Shown one piece after another: positions 47,835 to 59,948 of a stretch of DNA of 64,000 nt (its first letter is position 1; every line of letters begins with the position of its first letter). The notes under the pieces are model-generated. The model was not told the origin of the DNA, did no database searches, and saw nothing but the letters and a program-made list of their open reading frames with translations. Source of the stretch: Bostrychus sinensis (Eukaryota; Chordata; Actinopteri; Gobiiformes; Eleotridae); contig CM036244.1 in assembly GCA_020698575.1 (NCBI GenBank), positions 24,089,034 through 24,153,033 on the forward strand, in the 5' to 3' direction. The position numbers were made by a program, and so were the translations under genes.

Positions 47835-48190
47835 TCTGTTAGCAAAATGACTCAGGAATTAATGGTTGGTTTTGGTTGCCATTTTTAGCAAAGATCAGTA
47901 AGTAATTTGTTAGTAGTAACAAATTAGTTTTTAGTGTGCATCTGGAAGTCTGGATTTGGAGAAATAGAGCCAAAGATACCAACTCCAGCTGCAAGGGTTC
48001 AGTAAAAGAACAAATAATTATTTCCAAACAAGGTCTGCAGCAACCAATTGTTTTGATAATCAGTTAACCTGTAGATTATTTTTTCAATTAATTGTTTAAA
48101 GATAGAGGAAAGCATTTACTCCTAAACTAGAAGATCCTTAGTTTGTGTTCAAGTCTGGACACTATCCTGTTGCTGACTATGGTGAGTTTG
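47835..48190 (-). repeat. dispersed repeat copy 9, interrupted by a hAT-like terminus
   Basis: In reverse orientation: GGTTGGTTTTGGTTGCC, GATCAGTAAGTAATTTG, GGTTCAGTAAAAGAACAAAT. Then CTGCAGCAACCAATTGTTTT and GATAATCAGTTAACC (48033-48100), which match a separate teleost repeat (GCAACTAACGATTAT...). The tRNA-like part resumes with AAACTAGAAGATCCTTAG and GTTCAAGTCTGGACACTATCC, suggesting nested insertion. Confidence 0.6.
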
Positions 48191-50159
48191 AACAGCACTT
48201 TACTTGTGGTTTATTGAGGGCTGAATAAGCCAATTTTCTTTGGCAATTTCTGTGTTGATGCAAAATAATAGCTGGACCGATGATCAATATGATTAGCCAT
48301 CCTATTAGCCGATCATTTAATACAATGGAGGGAGACACTGGGGTGGAAAGTGGATTATAAAGACAAGCCTATAGATGCAGTGTCCAAGTCTCTGTAGAGC
48401 TGAGAGAATAAAGTCAATCAAACTTAACAGGTTTGGCTTTGGAGTCAGCACTAATGGACATTTTAGCTCTGCGTTTAACACCGGCAAATGGAGCACAAAG
48501 CAAACTGACCTTTTTCTTTCATTGTGGATATTAATAAGAATATTTAATGATATGTAATAAGCACACACCCTCAGATTGCCTGCAGTAAAATGTCAATTGG
48601 CCATGCATGTCATCTTTCCAAAAAGGGTCTTGCTTCAGAGAACAATGTCACTGGTCTTATATGCCAATCCCACAGTACTCTCAAGTGAAGACAGAAAAGA
48701 ATTCAGAGGATTTACTGTGCAAGTATGTGATCAGGAAAGGGATTTGAAATGTTTTTGTTTGTTTGTTTTTACACAAAGAAATAAAAAAAAAAGATCACAT
48801 TATTTGTCTACCCATGGTTCAATATTATAGTTATTACAATGTGTAAGTTCAACCTGACTTTTGAGATCTAACACTATGCCATTTCTGGGTGTGAAGTTAA
48901 ATAACGTACTTAGAACTTCTCCCTTTGTGTAAAAGGCATTATAGAACATGTCAACATAATCTCAGGCAGGGGAACTATATATCAAGCAGATAACAAACCA
49001 CTGGCTAACATTCAAAGTGATGTTTATAAAACATTCTGGACTTGTCACATTCTTGATGCAGTCCGGTCCTCTCCTCCAGTATGACTTCTAACATAGTCTA
49101 TATTGAACCAAAGTGCATCACTGAGCACTGAAATGAGCTCTAATGGCTGAAGTGTGTTTGTCAATCCGACCTAACACTGGTATGAGCGTGACTTTACATT
49201 GTCCCATTGGGAGTATCATTATGGGCCACACATTTCTGTATTTGCACAGTGTAATGCTGTTTACTTCCACTGATGGAGGATATGTCTGTCACTTTGTCTC
49301 CCGGGGCTTCTTCCACGAGGAGGCCATCTGTTTATTTTGTCCTGACATCACCTTGGCTTACAAGTCCATGGGCAATACCTTAGAGGCCTGGATCTTTCTA
49401 AAGATAACATTTGACTTTTGGGTATTTGCCTATATTTTTGTTTGACAGAGTAGCACTTTGTTCTGTTTTTTTTATGAAGGGTTTCCATAATTACAGAATA
49501 AGTACTCAACATTGTATATGAAGAGCCCTGGCTATCTTGTGGATGGGTGGTCATACAAAATCAACAGCAATTACTGTAGCAGATAGATGATCCTAATGTG
49601 TCTTTCCTTTTGTTGCCCACTTGTCATTGTGTGATTGTGTACATTGTCACCACTGTCCCACGCACCCTACTGTTGTCACTTCACCAGACGTGCACATTTC
49701 CATTAAATGTCCATTTTTACAAAGAACAATGGGGTTTATTGTCAATGCAAAAGGAATTAAGTATCCTCCAGACAAAAGAGGGTGTTGCAAACCACTAATG
49801 CTGCTTTTGTATGGCTGAATTCATCCATCAGCAATCAATTCCTTTTAAAATGGAAGATGCACATTTAAAAACCAGCGTCTGGTTCATAATTATGATTACT
49901 ACTAAATCATTCCACAAATGTGAATGATTTTTTTTTTTGTCAGAGTGACTGGTTACATGGGATGTGAATGTTCCAACATGTCCAATAGTTGCTTTCAAAT
50001 ACAATCAAAATGGGTCCACAAGATTACAATAGACTAACTTTTTTTAGAAATTACACATAGTTACTTTTAGTGCTGTAATTTACTTTAAAAACGCAAATCT
50101 TTTACACAAAAATGTTACTTTTAATCAAGTTGTACTTTTAGTCTAGTGTAGGATACACA
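48191..50159. other. intergenic stretch, no gene recognised
   Basis: Unique AT-rich sequence. Frames at 48317-48568, 48576-48830 and 49143-49445 have no support. Confidence 0.35.
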
Positions 50160-50584
50160 ATAATGCATTTTTTGAACCAATACCGATAACCAATAAGTTG
50201 CAGCTTCTTGCAACCAATACCGATAATGAACCAATAACCCTTATTGAAGATTTTTTAACACATTTTTATCTAACTGTACCTGATTTTGTGAGTAGTACAA
50301 ATACATTTAACAGTATAGCTCTGACCAGACTTTTTTAACCCTGATCTTACTTATAATATCTGAAATACATTTGACGAATACACTATAATTATTAATATTA
50401 CCATGCATATCTAATCTAGTGCTTTACACAAAAAGAAGGTCTGTGGTCAGTGTGTGTGTGTAGTAGTTAGTATTATTGTTATTCGTAACAGTAGTGCTAT
50501 AGTTGTAATAAAAGCAGTAGCAGATTTTGAAATTTCAAACACAAGTGATTTGTACTTAAATAACCTTTATATTCAATCCTTTTT

Positions 50585-51015
50585 TACTTTTACTCAAGTC
50601 TAACAATTATTTTAATAATTAATTAATCTGTTGATAACTGTTTTGATTAATTGATTAACCAGATAGTGAAGCGTGTGTGGTTAAGTGGGTAAAAATTGGA
50701 GGTGTTTTATAGTTCAAAAAATAGTGAACCAACTGAAGCTACTATGTCACTGGAGAACATCTGGATAAATTATATACACATGAAGATATTTTGAATCAAA
50801 AACACAAAATGTACATTGTTTTTAACTGTTGTTTTTGTTGCTTTACTGCTCTGTTTTGGTAACAAACACTCCTCTCTCAGCTCATGGCATGTTTCAGAGT
50901 CTATGACAGTTCATGATTCAGGAGTCTCATTTAATGATTAAACGATTACTACATTAGTTGACGATCATTCCAATAATCGATTATAATTGATTAATCCAGT
51001 TAGTTGTTGCAACCC
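50585..51015. mobile_element. degenerate teleost element with inverted GATTAATTGATTA ends
   Basis: The left part TAATTAATTAATCTGTTGAT followed by TGATTAATTGATTAACC, and the right part AATCGATTATAATTGATTAA followed by TTAGTTGTTGCAACCCTA, are inverse relatives of the common fish GCAACTAACGATTATTTT repeat. They bracket about 430 bases without an ORF. Confidence 0.5.
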
Positions 51016-51224
51016 TACTCAAGTCAGTTTTGTTGGTTATGTTTACTTCAAGTACACTCCAAATAATTCTTCTTTAGCCACTGCCATTTTTGTGGTTAAT
51101 AAAGGTCACTCAGTACCTTAATAGGCAATTTATCTGGATTCTTTTTATTGAATCTAGAAGCCACCTAATTCAGGATAATGTCCCGTATGTTCTAATCAGG
51201 ACTTTTTTGGGCTTTTTTAGATAG
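51016..51224. other. intergenic stretch, no gene recognised
   Basis: AT-rich unique sequence. To the left, 50160-50240 holds an imperfect duplication of ACCAATACCGATAA. Confidence 0.3.
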
Positions 51225-51345
51225 TGCAGCCAAGAAGCCACAGGAAACCATGGGGAAGAGTGTGGAGAGACATTCAGCATTTGACATTTGAGCCAGGACT
51301 CAAACCCAAGACAGCAGCTCTACCAACTGAGCTATACCACAGAGC
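51225..51345 (-). repeat. tRNA-derived SINE copy
   Basis: Reading the minus strand, GTGGTATAGCTCAGTTGGTA at the head contains a canonical RNA polymerase III A box (complement of 51323-51334), and GGTTTGAGTCC (complement of 51296-51306) is a good B box. The spacing fits a tRNA-related SINE head. The body that follows (GGCTCAAATGTCAAATGC..., toward lower coordinates) is not tRNA-like, and a stretch of T lies near 51203-51220. It is not a functional tRNA, because the acceptor stem does not pair. Confidence 0.7.
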
Positions 51346-52014
51346 AAACATATGGATTTTGTTGACCAATACTACACAAATATTCTTCAAAATATTAAAT
51401 GGCATGAATCTTTTCGTTAAACAAAAACTATGCTACATGTATCACTAACATTAATATGACAGGGGTGACTGAAAACTTTATTGCAAATTTAGGGTTGCAA
51501 ATAGCATTGGGTTGTTCAAAAAAGTTTTCCATTGTCATTCTGATCGTTATTATGTAACACAAGTGGTTATCTTGAATATAAAATGGATGATGTCCCTACT
51601 CTTAACGGACCTCTATTAGACTGCCAAAAGTGCAAAGATTGCCAAAGATGATGGAAAATGAATATCAAGTGCAATACATCATTCTTGTCTGGCTTGTGAT
51701 ATGGCAATCCCAAGTGGAAAATTAATCTGATTTTCACTACAGCCTGACATTGTGAAATGAGCAGCAGGAGCACTTTCTGCATTTTCTGCCAGCACTGATC
51801 ATCACAGTGTCACAAGTACTAGAATTCAAATGTGTTTGCATATTACCTGCATTTTCTCTGTGACTTCAGGGGCACAACAAAGCTATGTGCTAATTTAGAG
51901 CCTTTTTTTCATAAACAATCATAAATAACCTCAGATGTTACTGTTTACTGTAGAACGATAATTAAAAGTGATAAGACAGAAATGAAAAACTGTGAATAAG
52001 ACTTGTGTTTTAAG
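51346..52014. other. intergenic stretch, no gene recognised
   Basis: AT-rich unique sequence. Confidence 0.35.
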
Positions 52015-52230
52015 GCACTGGATTGTCAGTATGTACGTCTGTTAGAAAGAAAGTTTAAAAAAGTAATGGGTAACAAATTAAATGATTTGTTTTTTGGTAT
52101 GGATCTGGGACTCCTCTTGGATGCAGAAGCTTTAAAGGAATAATCGAAACAAATTTTCTAACTGAGCATTCACCTCTAAACTAGAAAGCCCTAAAATTAG
52201 TCAAGTTCTGGACACTATACCTTTACCATT
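52015..52230 (-). repeat. dispersed repeat copy 10 with tRNA-like module
   Basis: Contains AAATGATTTGTTTTTTGG, GGATCTGGGACTCCTCTTGG, then CTAACTGAGCATTCACC, AAACTAGAAAGCCC and GTCAAGTTCTGGACACTA, parallel to copy 9. Confidence 0.5.
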
Positions 52231-54859
52231 TCAAAATAGGGCAAAACATTTGGCAAAGCCCACATTTATCCATTTGCTTCCACTGTAGTTAGTTAATACA
52301 TGTTTAACTCTTGAGTCTCAGTACAGCAATAAAAAAAAACAACTAAATTGATACTTTGTCTTTGCCTAAATCTTACTAAGTGTCTATAAACCTGAAGAAC
52401 TAGAACGTGTCTCATGGTTCATAAACATCAGAGTAGCAAAAAAAAAATCTATAATTACCTCAGTGTTTATGTACGTATGTATATCAGTTAAACAATGCAC
52501 ACAGTGGCTCCATTTACTGATGCCAACAAGCTGTTTACCATAATACAATCTGCCCAAAGCTATAGAAAAGACAGTCAGCAACATGTATGACTGCCAATTC
52601 TCAGCTGACAAGCTTTGTGAAGGTAACCATATAGCAACATAAAATGGCTGCTTTGGTTATGTTAAGGCATAGCAAACTTTTTATATTAGAAAATACAAAC
52701 TGGCTGTATACATTAATTATAATTATAAGAAAATTATACTAAGGCTGTAATTCTAACATGAAACTCCTAAAATTCCATTGCCCTTGACCCACAGAAAAAT
52801 TATAAAAACTCATTCAAATGAATAAACAAATACATTTTATCTCTGTAAGGAGGCATGGCTGACACTTTGCTAAAGATGACATTATTTTAAAAGCTGCGAT
52901 TCCCTTATTCTAACTAAAGGGATAAACAAAATGTGCAGAAAGTTACATCCATAAAGTTCCAAAGCTATGACCCAGTGTACTTTGTGGTTGCCATTGTAAG
53001 AGCTAATGTAATGCATTGTCTGTGCTAAAAGCAACCCCTCACTACTTTTAAGGTTTTGTGGCTAAGGTGCACAGCTATGAAGACCTTTACAGGGTCCTGC
53101 TCCTAAATTTTAGGAGTAACTCTTAAAACATGGTGAGGTTTTCAGTGAACACAGACTACCCACAACTTTCTTTTTATGAATTTAGTAATGAGGACTACAT
53201 CTATTTTGTATGAGGTCTTACACATCCTTTTTCCCATAATTGTCTAAAGGATGTAAATGTGCATATGTAACTGCTATGTGTTTAATCCTATATTCTGGGA
53301 AACAGTGAATTTCATGAGTTCTGTCTTCTGTTCAGGCTGGTGCTCTGGGTGCTTCAATGACAGTAGGTGGTCACGACACCAATTAAAGTGAATCCTGAGC
53401 CTGCATTTGATGTAGGCATTCAGCTTTGATTCTACCAAGAAAGATAGAAAAAAATTATAAAGATCATAATTAAGATTTCAGTTTTCATCATTTTACATCT
53501 GATACAGTTACACAGCTAAGAAAATTTCAAACCAAAACAGCGATTAAACAAAGCATTAAGAGAAACAGTAGCTAATCAAACCTCACAAGACAAAATTATT
53601 TTAAGATGATTCCAAACTTGCATATATATATATTTTAAAAAAAAGTACAGTGTATTGCAACAGTATGCATTTGAAGAAGTGGGCTGCTCTGTGGCAAGCT
53701 GAAATATGTGATGTAAGAGACAATTAGTACTTACACAATGAGAGGGAAGCATATCAGTAAGCCCCAAAGAGCACAATAGAGAGTCTGTTTTTGACATTAC
53801 AGGCTTCTAATTAAATGCCTCCTTTAGATGAGTCCTTCAGAGCACCTCAGAAGCCAGCTTCCATGGAACAGCCCTATCTAAAAAGGTCTAATCACGGCCC
53901 GTGCCATGGTGGGCAGTGTGGGAGAGCCACTCCATTCGCTTGGTTCTTGAACTGCATCTGTGACACGAGAATCCCCAGGGCGTGCTCTCCACAGATGCTG
54001 CTGCCAGACTAGCTCTCTCCGTCCACGCTCCCCATTTCCAAAGATGATATGCAAAGAAGAAAAAAAAAAAAGAGCAGCCTTCTTTATATCCCTGACAGCT
54101 CATTACCACGGAAACAACCCTGGCCTGGCATCACTAGCCAGCCACAGTCACTGAAGGAGAAATGAGAGTGCAATAATACATACACTAATTGGGCCTTTAA
54201 TTAAAAGACGCTTAGCTGCATTGAGAAGGCTTTTCTATACCAATGACCTTCCACTGTGGCATCAAAATTCAAATAGGTCACGGCCGGGCAAAGCATGCAG
54301 CGTGACGTAAGGGATAAAAATGTAGCATCGTTTGTGAATGGCATCATAGACTGGCTCATCCACTGTCCAGCATGTTTTTTTGTTCTTTGTTCAAGTGTGA
54401 AAGCTGGAATGAGTCCCAGCTTGGTAAGAGCACAGGTAGTGGCGTGCCCAGACAACCAAGGCGAGCTCTGAAAAATCGGCTTAATTATCCATGCGCAAGA
54501 CTCCACACAACACACTGGAGCACAGATGGAATAGTGTCGCATTTAAAAATCCAGGAAAGCCACATTCTTCACAACAAGCTCTCATTATGTATTCATTTGG
54601 AGGTGAAAAGCAAGGAGAGAGCAGAAAAAAACTATACTAGACTAGTGCGTGTACAGTTTGAGTGTAACAATGCACACACTAGACTAGAATAAATGTCAAT
54701 GCTACAATGGAAATTAACAAAGGCAAAGAAGGCAGGGTATCATTTAGTTGTCAAGCACCTGGTGGCAATACTGCTCTTATTTACATTTGTATTCATTTAT
54801 TCTTTTTCAATCGGCATTGCCCATGTATCAGTCAGCTAGAAGTTATGTTTTCTTCTTTT
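52231..54859. other. intergenic stretch with candidate conserved non-coding elements
   Basis: No coding exon was recognised. Bases 53790-54260 are GC-richer, contain TAATTGGGCCTTTAATTAAA and several CpGs, and lack repeat signatures. They are candidates for a developmental regulatory element. Confidence 0.3.
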
Positions 54860-55080
54860 TAAAGGACTCTGTATTATTACAAGATAGGACCACAGACACT
54901 AACTGCAGCCACTAGGGGTCAGTAAAGACACAAATCTTTAGTTTTATTGGATTCTTTACCACTGTAAAATATAAGGTCATGTTGGCTCAATGAATAGAGC
55001 ATTTTACCCTTAAAACAGAAGATTCGACTTTGGACTACTGTATATCTTTATCAAGCCAATATAGGATGCCTTGGTGTTCT
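54860..55080 (-). repeat. dispersed repeat copy 11 with tRNA-like module
   Basis: In reverse: ATTACAAGATAGGACC, CACTAGGGGTCAGTAAAG, followed on the plus strand by GTTGGCTCAATGAATAGAGC (A-box-like) and AGATTCGACTTTGGAC (B-box-like). Confidence 0.65.
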
Positions 55081-55257
55081 TCAAGTGCTTCTAGTTGTCA
55101 ATAAATTCATCAACATGACTGCAATGTTTACTCCAAATGTCTAACCTATAGATTTATAGAATAAATGAATAAATGTTACAATAAAGGAAAGGTTTAGGGA
55201 GTGCAGAGACAGTAGATAAGACAACAATAAGCAACCCACGGGAATAAGCTGAAGAAG

Positions 55258-55284
55258 ATGAATGAATGAATGAATCAATGAATA
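55258..55284 (+). repeat. (GAAT)n short tandem repeat
   Basis: About six imperfect GAAT units directly before the MITE at 55296. Confidence 0.8.
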
Positions 55285-55295
55285 TTAGCCTAATG

Positions 55296-55548
55296 CAGTA
55301 ATTCTCAACTGGTGGGGTGGGTATTTGATCCTTTACTGAAACCTTGTTGCTGGAGTTAGCATATCTGGCTTTATGTCACAATGGCACAGAATATTTAATA
55401 TGAAAATTGAACAAAATTGAACTGGAATTGAAAACTTTTGCGTAATCTTGCTTACAGCCAAACATACCAACAAACTAACACAATGCTGGTGGAGGCAACG
55501 ATCAGGAATGAAATTGGCTTCCACAGTCAGATCAGTCGGGAACCACTG
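55296..55548 (+). mobile_element. hAT-type MITE with perfect 8-bp target duplication
   Basis: The left end CAGTAATTCTCAACTGGTGG and right end CAGTCGGGAACCACTG form imperfect inverted termini of the CAGTGGTTCTCAACTGG type. GCCTAATG is present immediately on both sides (55288-55295 and 55549-55556), an exact 8-bp duplication as expected for hAT transposition. The 253-base interior contains CCTTTACTGA, TCACAATGGCACAGAATATT and ACCAACAAACTAACAC, shared with the dispersed repeat family of this window. No coding capacity. Confidence 0.85.
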
Positions 55549-55556
55549 GCCTAATG

Positions 55557-56755
55557 TATGCAACCACACGATCAGATTGGGCAACTGGCCAATACCAACA
55601 CATTACAATATTGAGAACTGAAGTGGTATCTCTGTAGTGCAGCAACAGGGTGTGTGTCAAAATGCTCACAAAGTGAATCCACAGCTCCTGACACTGCACT
55701 TGGAGACACCACTGGCCTAGGGTAATGAAGAGTTGATGGAACATGCTTGAAATCATTTTTGAAGCAAATATTGGAAGACTTGCAGAGAATTTGTCAGTGG
55801 ACCCTGCCAGAATGCAGTTTTAGCATCTGAACCAGTCCTCTCGGCTAGTTTTAGAAAGTCAGAGTTCTCAGATCAATAAATGTATATTCTCTGTATAGGT
55901 AGCAGGAACTTGAGTAAACTTTGGCAGGTACGTTATAGACGAAACTTTACTTCTTTCTGCTGAAAAAGAAGATGAAGAACTGGTCACGTCTTGTGTTCTA
56001 ACTTGCACCAATGCAGTTGCAGGCAAACCTATTTTTCATTTAGTTTACAGAGCATTAGAATAAGCAAACAGTCCCAATTGGAAAGACTGCTGAAGTGAGT
56101 GATATAACATGCAGGCCATAAATAACCATAAAATCACACCACTTCTGTTAGAGCAGAGTGGTGAGAGACAAGGGACATTAATTCATTGCATTGCGCAGCC
56201 TCTTCTTCACAGATCTGCTTTCATTTAGAGGTTAATATAAAGTATTCATCTTATCACCCGCCGTTTCAACCAGTCAAAGACATACGCTCTTGGACACAGG
56301 CCACCAACAATGCAAAGATTTATCTTTCTTAACTGCTGATTAAATATGTTTCAGTATAATAATCTTCCATCAAGCATTGGCATTACTAAATAACATAGCT
56401 TCTTCGTGCATACATTTATTTCTTTGATGCCTATATACTGGCGTAACAAACAAACAGGTGTAAGAGAAGTATTTGAAGTAATAAAACTTGCTGGAGATTG
56501 CTTCTGTGCCACCTTCTGTGAGATGAAATAATGTATTAGTGGTTAACCAAAGAGAGTGAAAGAAAAGTCGTATTTTAAAATCCCAATACAAATCTCATAA
56601 TGGGCCACTATAGAAATAAAAGTAACTACAATATCTGATGTCTAGTATAAAGAAGGAAAAGACAAACCTAACTAAATACACTCAGAGAACATCTCTCTAT
56701 CTCGCAAGGAAAAAAATACACATAGTGAAGAATTTAGATCAAGGACGTCGAGGAT
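55557..56755. other. intergenic stretch, no gene recognised
   Basis: AT-rich unique sequence. Confidence 0.35.
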
Positions 56756-56759
56756 GATT

Positions 56760-57035
56760 CAAGCCACCTCAAAAAGTAATCATTTATTCCTTTACTGACC
56801 CCTTGAGGCTGAAGTAAGTATCTTTGTGAAGGCACAACTAACTCTCAAAATGGTACAGACTTCTTAAAAAAAATAGCTGGATCCACACATTGTTCCAGAT
56901 TCATACCAAAACTTTCTTCCTTGGACCATCACTGAATTTTCCTAAAAATGTTTGTAAATTCAGATTATAACATTTGAGATATCTAAACAGACAGAAAAAT
57001 AAACCAAAACTCACAGAAACATAACACTTACACTG
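56760..57035 (+). repeat. dispersed repeat copy 12
   Basis: Contains ATTCCTTTACTGACCCCTTG, CTCAAAATGGTACAGACTTC, AGCTGGATCCACACATTG, TTCCTTGGACCATCACTG and AAACAGACAGAAAAATAAACC in family order. Confidence 0.7.
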
Positions 57036-58189
57036 AAGATAGTCCCCAGGTTTAAAAGGATCTCTTAGAACTATGAAACAATCTACAAAATTAAAAAAAA
57101 GTTATACTTTTACTTGCCCCTTTATGCCAATTTAATTCGATTTATTCATGTATACCAGCATAAAAAGAACATAGTGCAAAAATAAATCTCCTTCAAATGT
57201 ACTTGAGTCAAATTCAGATTAGCTGAAGGGTACTCCAGAGCCTCCTACTGTGCCACGTAATGAAGTCATCCAGTAAAAAAGAGAAATTGAGCAAATTGTG
57301 AGTTTTTCCAAGAATCTACTTCAATTTAGAGTTTCTGTAAAGAGAAAATTGTGTGAACTTTTTATAAATATGTTTTTTCCAATATCTTTTGAACAGAACC
57401 ACAATATAGTAACTGTTAGTACAGAAATATTGCATTACAGCCAACCCTTATTTATAAAGAAATATCTGCATTTTACTTTGGTGTGAGACAAAATCTGTAA
57501 TGTTGGCAGAAGTTTTGAAGTGCCAAAGGGGATATGTTGGAAACGTAGCGGTAGAAAACATCTGGCCCTTTAATTTTAATTAGCCATCACTTAGAACTAG
57601 GACTTACATGATTTGGATTCAGAAAACATCTAGGAGATACACTGTAATGATATCTAACAAATTTAAAACATCATTTTAGATTAGTGTTGTTAGGAAATCA
57701 ACTTAATCTTTCTACATTTCACAAATTAGAATAACACCCTAAAAGGGAGATGTAAATTCTTCTCAATTGATGAACTAATATAATTTTCACCTTTTCCAGT
57801 GAGGATATAACTCCCCGACCTGGCTGTTCCTCTAAAAAGAGTACTTCCCCTCCGAGCCCTCATTTAGCTGCAGAAGAGAGAAATGGATGCCACCTGGGTC
57901 AAAGTGGTGCTAATAACAGTGAAGCTTTGACAGGGTAAAAAGGGAGCGAGGCTGCTTGTCTTATATATAATTAAGACATAAGGCAAAAGAATGGTGGTCA
58001 AGATAATGTGCTTCTTTTGTAATATATACCCGTAAGAAAAAGTAGATGACTTTTTCATTCTAACTATAAAATGAGTACTAATTAACCTTGATTTGCAGTG
58101 GTTCCTTTTCTGTTGATTGCACATTTTTACCATTTATTGGGCACTCTTCAATCAGTGATAAAGGTAAATTTGTAAAGGGAAAAAGTCAG
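57036..58189. other. intergenic stretch, no gene recognised
   Basis: AT-rich unique sequence. Confidence 0.35.
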
Positions 58190-58465
58190 AATTCAAGCAC
58201 TGGAAGAGCACAGAACTCCACTGAAACACAGCCCAGATCCAAACATGACTTTGATCCAGGGATCTTTTAGTTCAGGGGTAATGCTCTGTCCATTTTGGTC
58301 CAAAGCTCTGTTTTTCTTACAGTGATCTAGAATCCATCGTTTTTTCTCTTGCAGCTCAAGATTTTGGGCCCAATCTTGCAATGCATTACAAAATTCTTTA
58401 AAAAAAAAATCAAAACTGACCAACAAACCAACCCAAACTCACATAAACATTTAGCCCCTTGGTAG
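58190..58465 (+). repeat. dispersed repeat copy 13 with inverted tRNA-like module
   Basis: Contains GACTTTGATCCAGGGATC and GGTAATGCTCTGTCCATTTT (inverse tRNA-like part), then GGCCCAATCTTGCAATGCA, CTGACCAACAAACCAACCC and AGCCCCTTGGTAGGG. Confidence 0.6.
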
Positions 58466-58827
58466 GGTTAATCCCAAAACAGAAAAACACTTTAACATAA
58501 TAGAATTTAAATTATGTCGTTTTGTGGTATTTGATTCCATTACACAGGCAGTGCCCCATTCATTATGTTATCTGCAATAACCATTCAGTCAGTGTTCTTA
58601 ATTGCTTCATGTTAACACATTAATAAAATTGTATCTCAGGCCATTCAGTTATTCTACTACATATGCTGTATGTTAAAAAGACAATACAATATTACAAAAA
58701 AAATTACATGTAATGTCATATAAATGTCACATGTCATATAAAATGTAGATGTTCTGAATGTTAAGTGCTAGTGCTTTTTTGTTTATTTACACATTGCAGT
58801 GTATTGAAAAATCAAAATGTTCATATT
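58466..58827. other. intergenic stretch, no gene recognised
   Basis: AT-rich unique sequence between a repeat copy and a transposon. Confidence 0.35.
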
Positions 58828-59948
58828 CAGTGGCGGTTCTGAACATTTACTGTCACTTAGGGGCCCTAAGCAGGATAGGTTTGGGGCCCAAGCCTCTCCC
58901 CAAGTAATTTTTCAGACCATTCAAATTTTACCATATTTTAATGTTATTTTAATAAAACACTGACTATTTTTTCTAAAGGAATTAATGTTTTGAGATATTT
59001 ATGTGACTTACAAACTCAGCTAGCCTGGCCTGCCAGACAAACTATTTTCTATTCTACACAAAGAAGTTAGTCTGATATCTCTTCGGTAACATTTGGTTTC
59101 TGTGGCAGAACAATGACAGGCAGAGTAACCAATCAAAGAAACAAAGAGCGGGACGTTAGCGGTGCACCTGCTGACCCAAACAAACATGGATTCTTGCCGT
59201 TCTTTTTTTTTTTTTTTAAACACCAGAATACAGTGTATTGTGAGCAGCTCTGTACTTATTTGTGAATGGGGATAGCAGCAGAAGCCAGTTGTACAAAGAC
59301 TTGTGGAGAAAGTCAGGTTTTGTTTCAAAGTGTTTGTTACATCGGATGTCAACAGAACTTTTTCTGTTGTTAAAATGGAAACAAGATGAAGAAAAAAAGG
59401 ACACAGAGGACTGAACAATAACACGGACTTCAGCAGAAGGTGGCAAAGAAAAGCACTAAACGCCAAAGTAAACAGAACTAAATAAATAAGCTCGGTAGCT
59501 AGCACTAACGTGGCTAGATCTTCCACTCTCGTAAGACGCATTGCTGATAAACGGCTGTGATAGGACAGTAACAAATCAAACTGGAGAAACACTGCACTCC
59601 AAGAAGGGAACCAGACTGTCCTTCTTGCAAAAAACAAGTAGGAGAGGGTGGCTCGCAGGGCAAAAACTCAGCAAGGGTGGCCTAGGTAAACAGGGAATAA
59701 AAGACATTAATATACAAACTGCATTGGCCCACACTTTCAGATAGACACTTATCAAAAATGGCTGGCAAGAGCAAGCAGAATATTATAATCAGGATATTAA
59801 TTAAATATCCAAATAGTTGGCAAATTAATCAAAAAAGCAAAAAAATAAAAAAATAAAAAAATTTAAAAATGGGCAAGCCTTGGGGCCCTCTAATGTCTGT
59901 GGGGCCCTATGCTGTTGCTTAGTTTGCCTATAGGAAAGGCTGGCCCTG
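58828..59948. mobile_element. non-autonomous hAT-like element (GGGGCCC-bearing ends)
   Basis: The left end CAGTGGCGGTTCTG is followed by TAGGGGCCCTAAGCAGG. The right end carries CTTGGGGCCCTC, TGTGGGGCCCTATGC and finishes AGGCTGGCCCTG. The shared GGGGCCCTA-AGC theme in the ends fits Tip100-type hAT termini as I know them. Flanking 8-mers TTCATATT and TATGTATT agree at five positions. The 205-codon minus-strand frame 59020-59637 inside has no transposase motifs and is probably chance. Confidence 0.55.

Noticed and set aside
51225..51345. Functional tRNA gene
   Set aside because: A and B boxes are good, but the acceptor stem cannot be formed and the flanks are SINE-like.
59020..59637. 205-codon minus-strand frame, second longest in the window
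   Set aside because: Inside a hAT-like element, in the antisense of its A-rich interior. It shows no transposase, BED or dimerisation motif.
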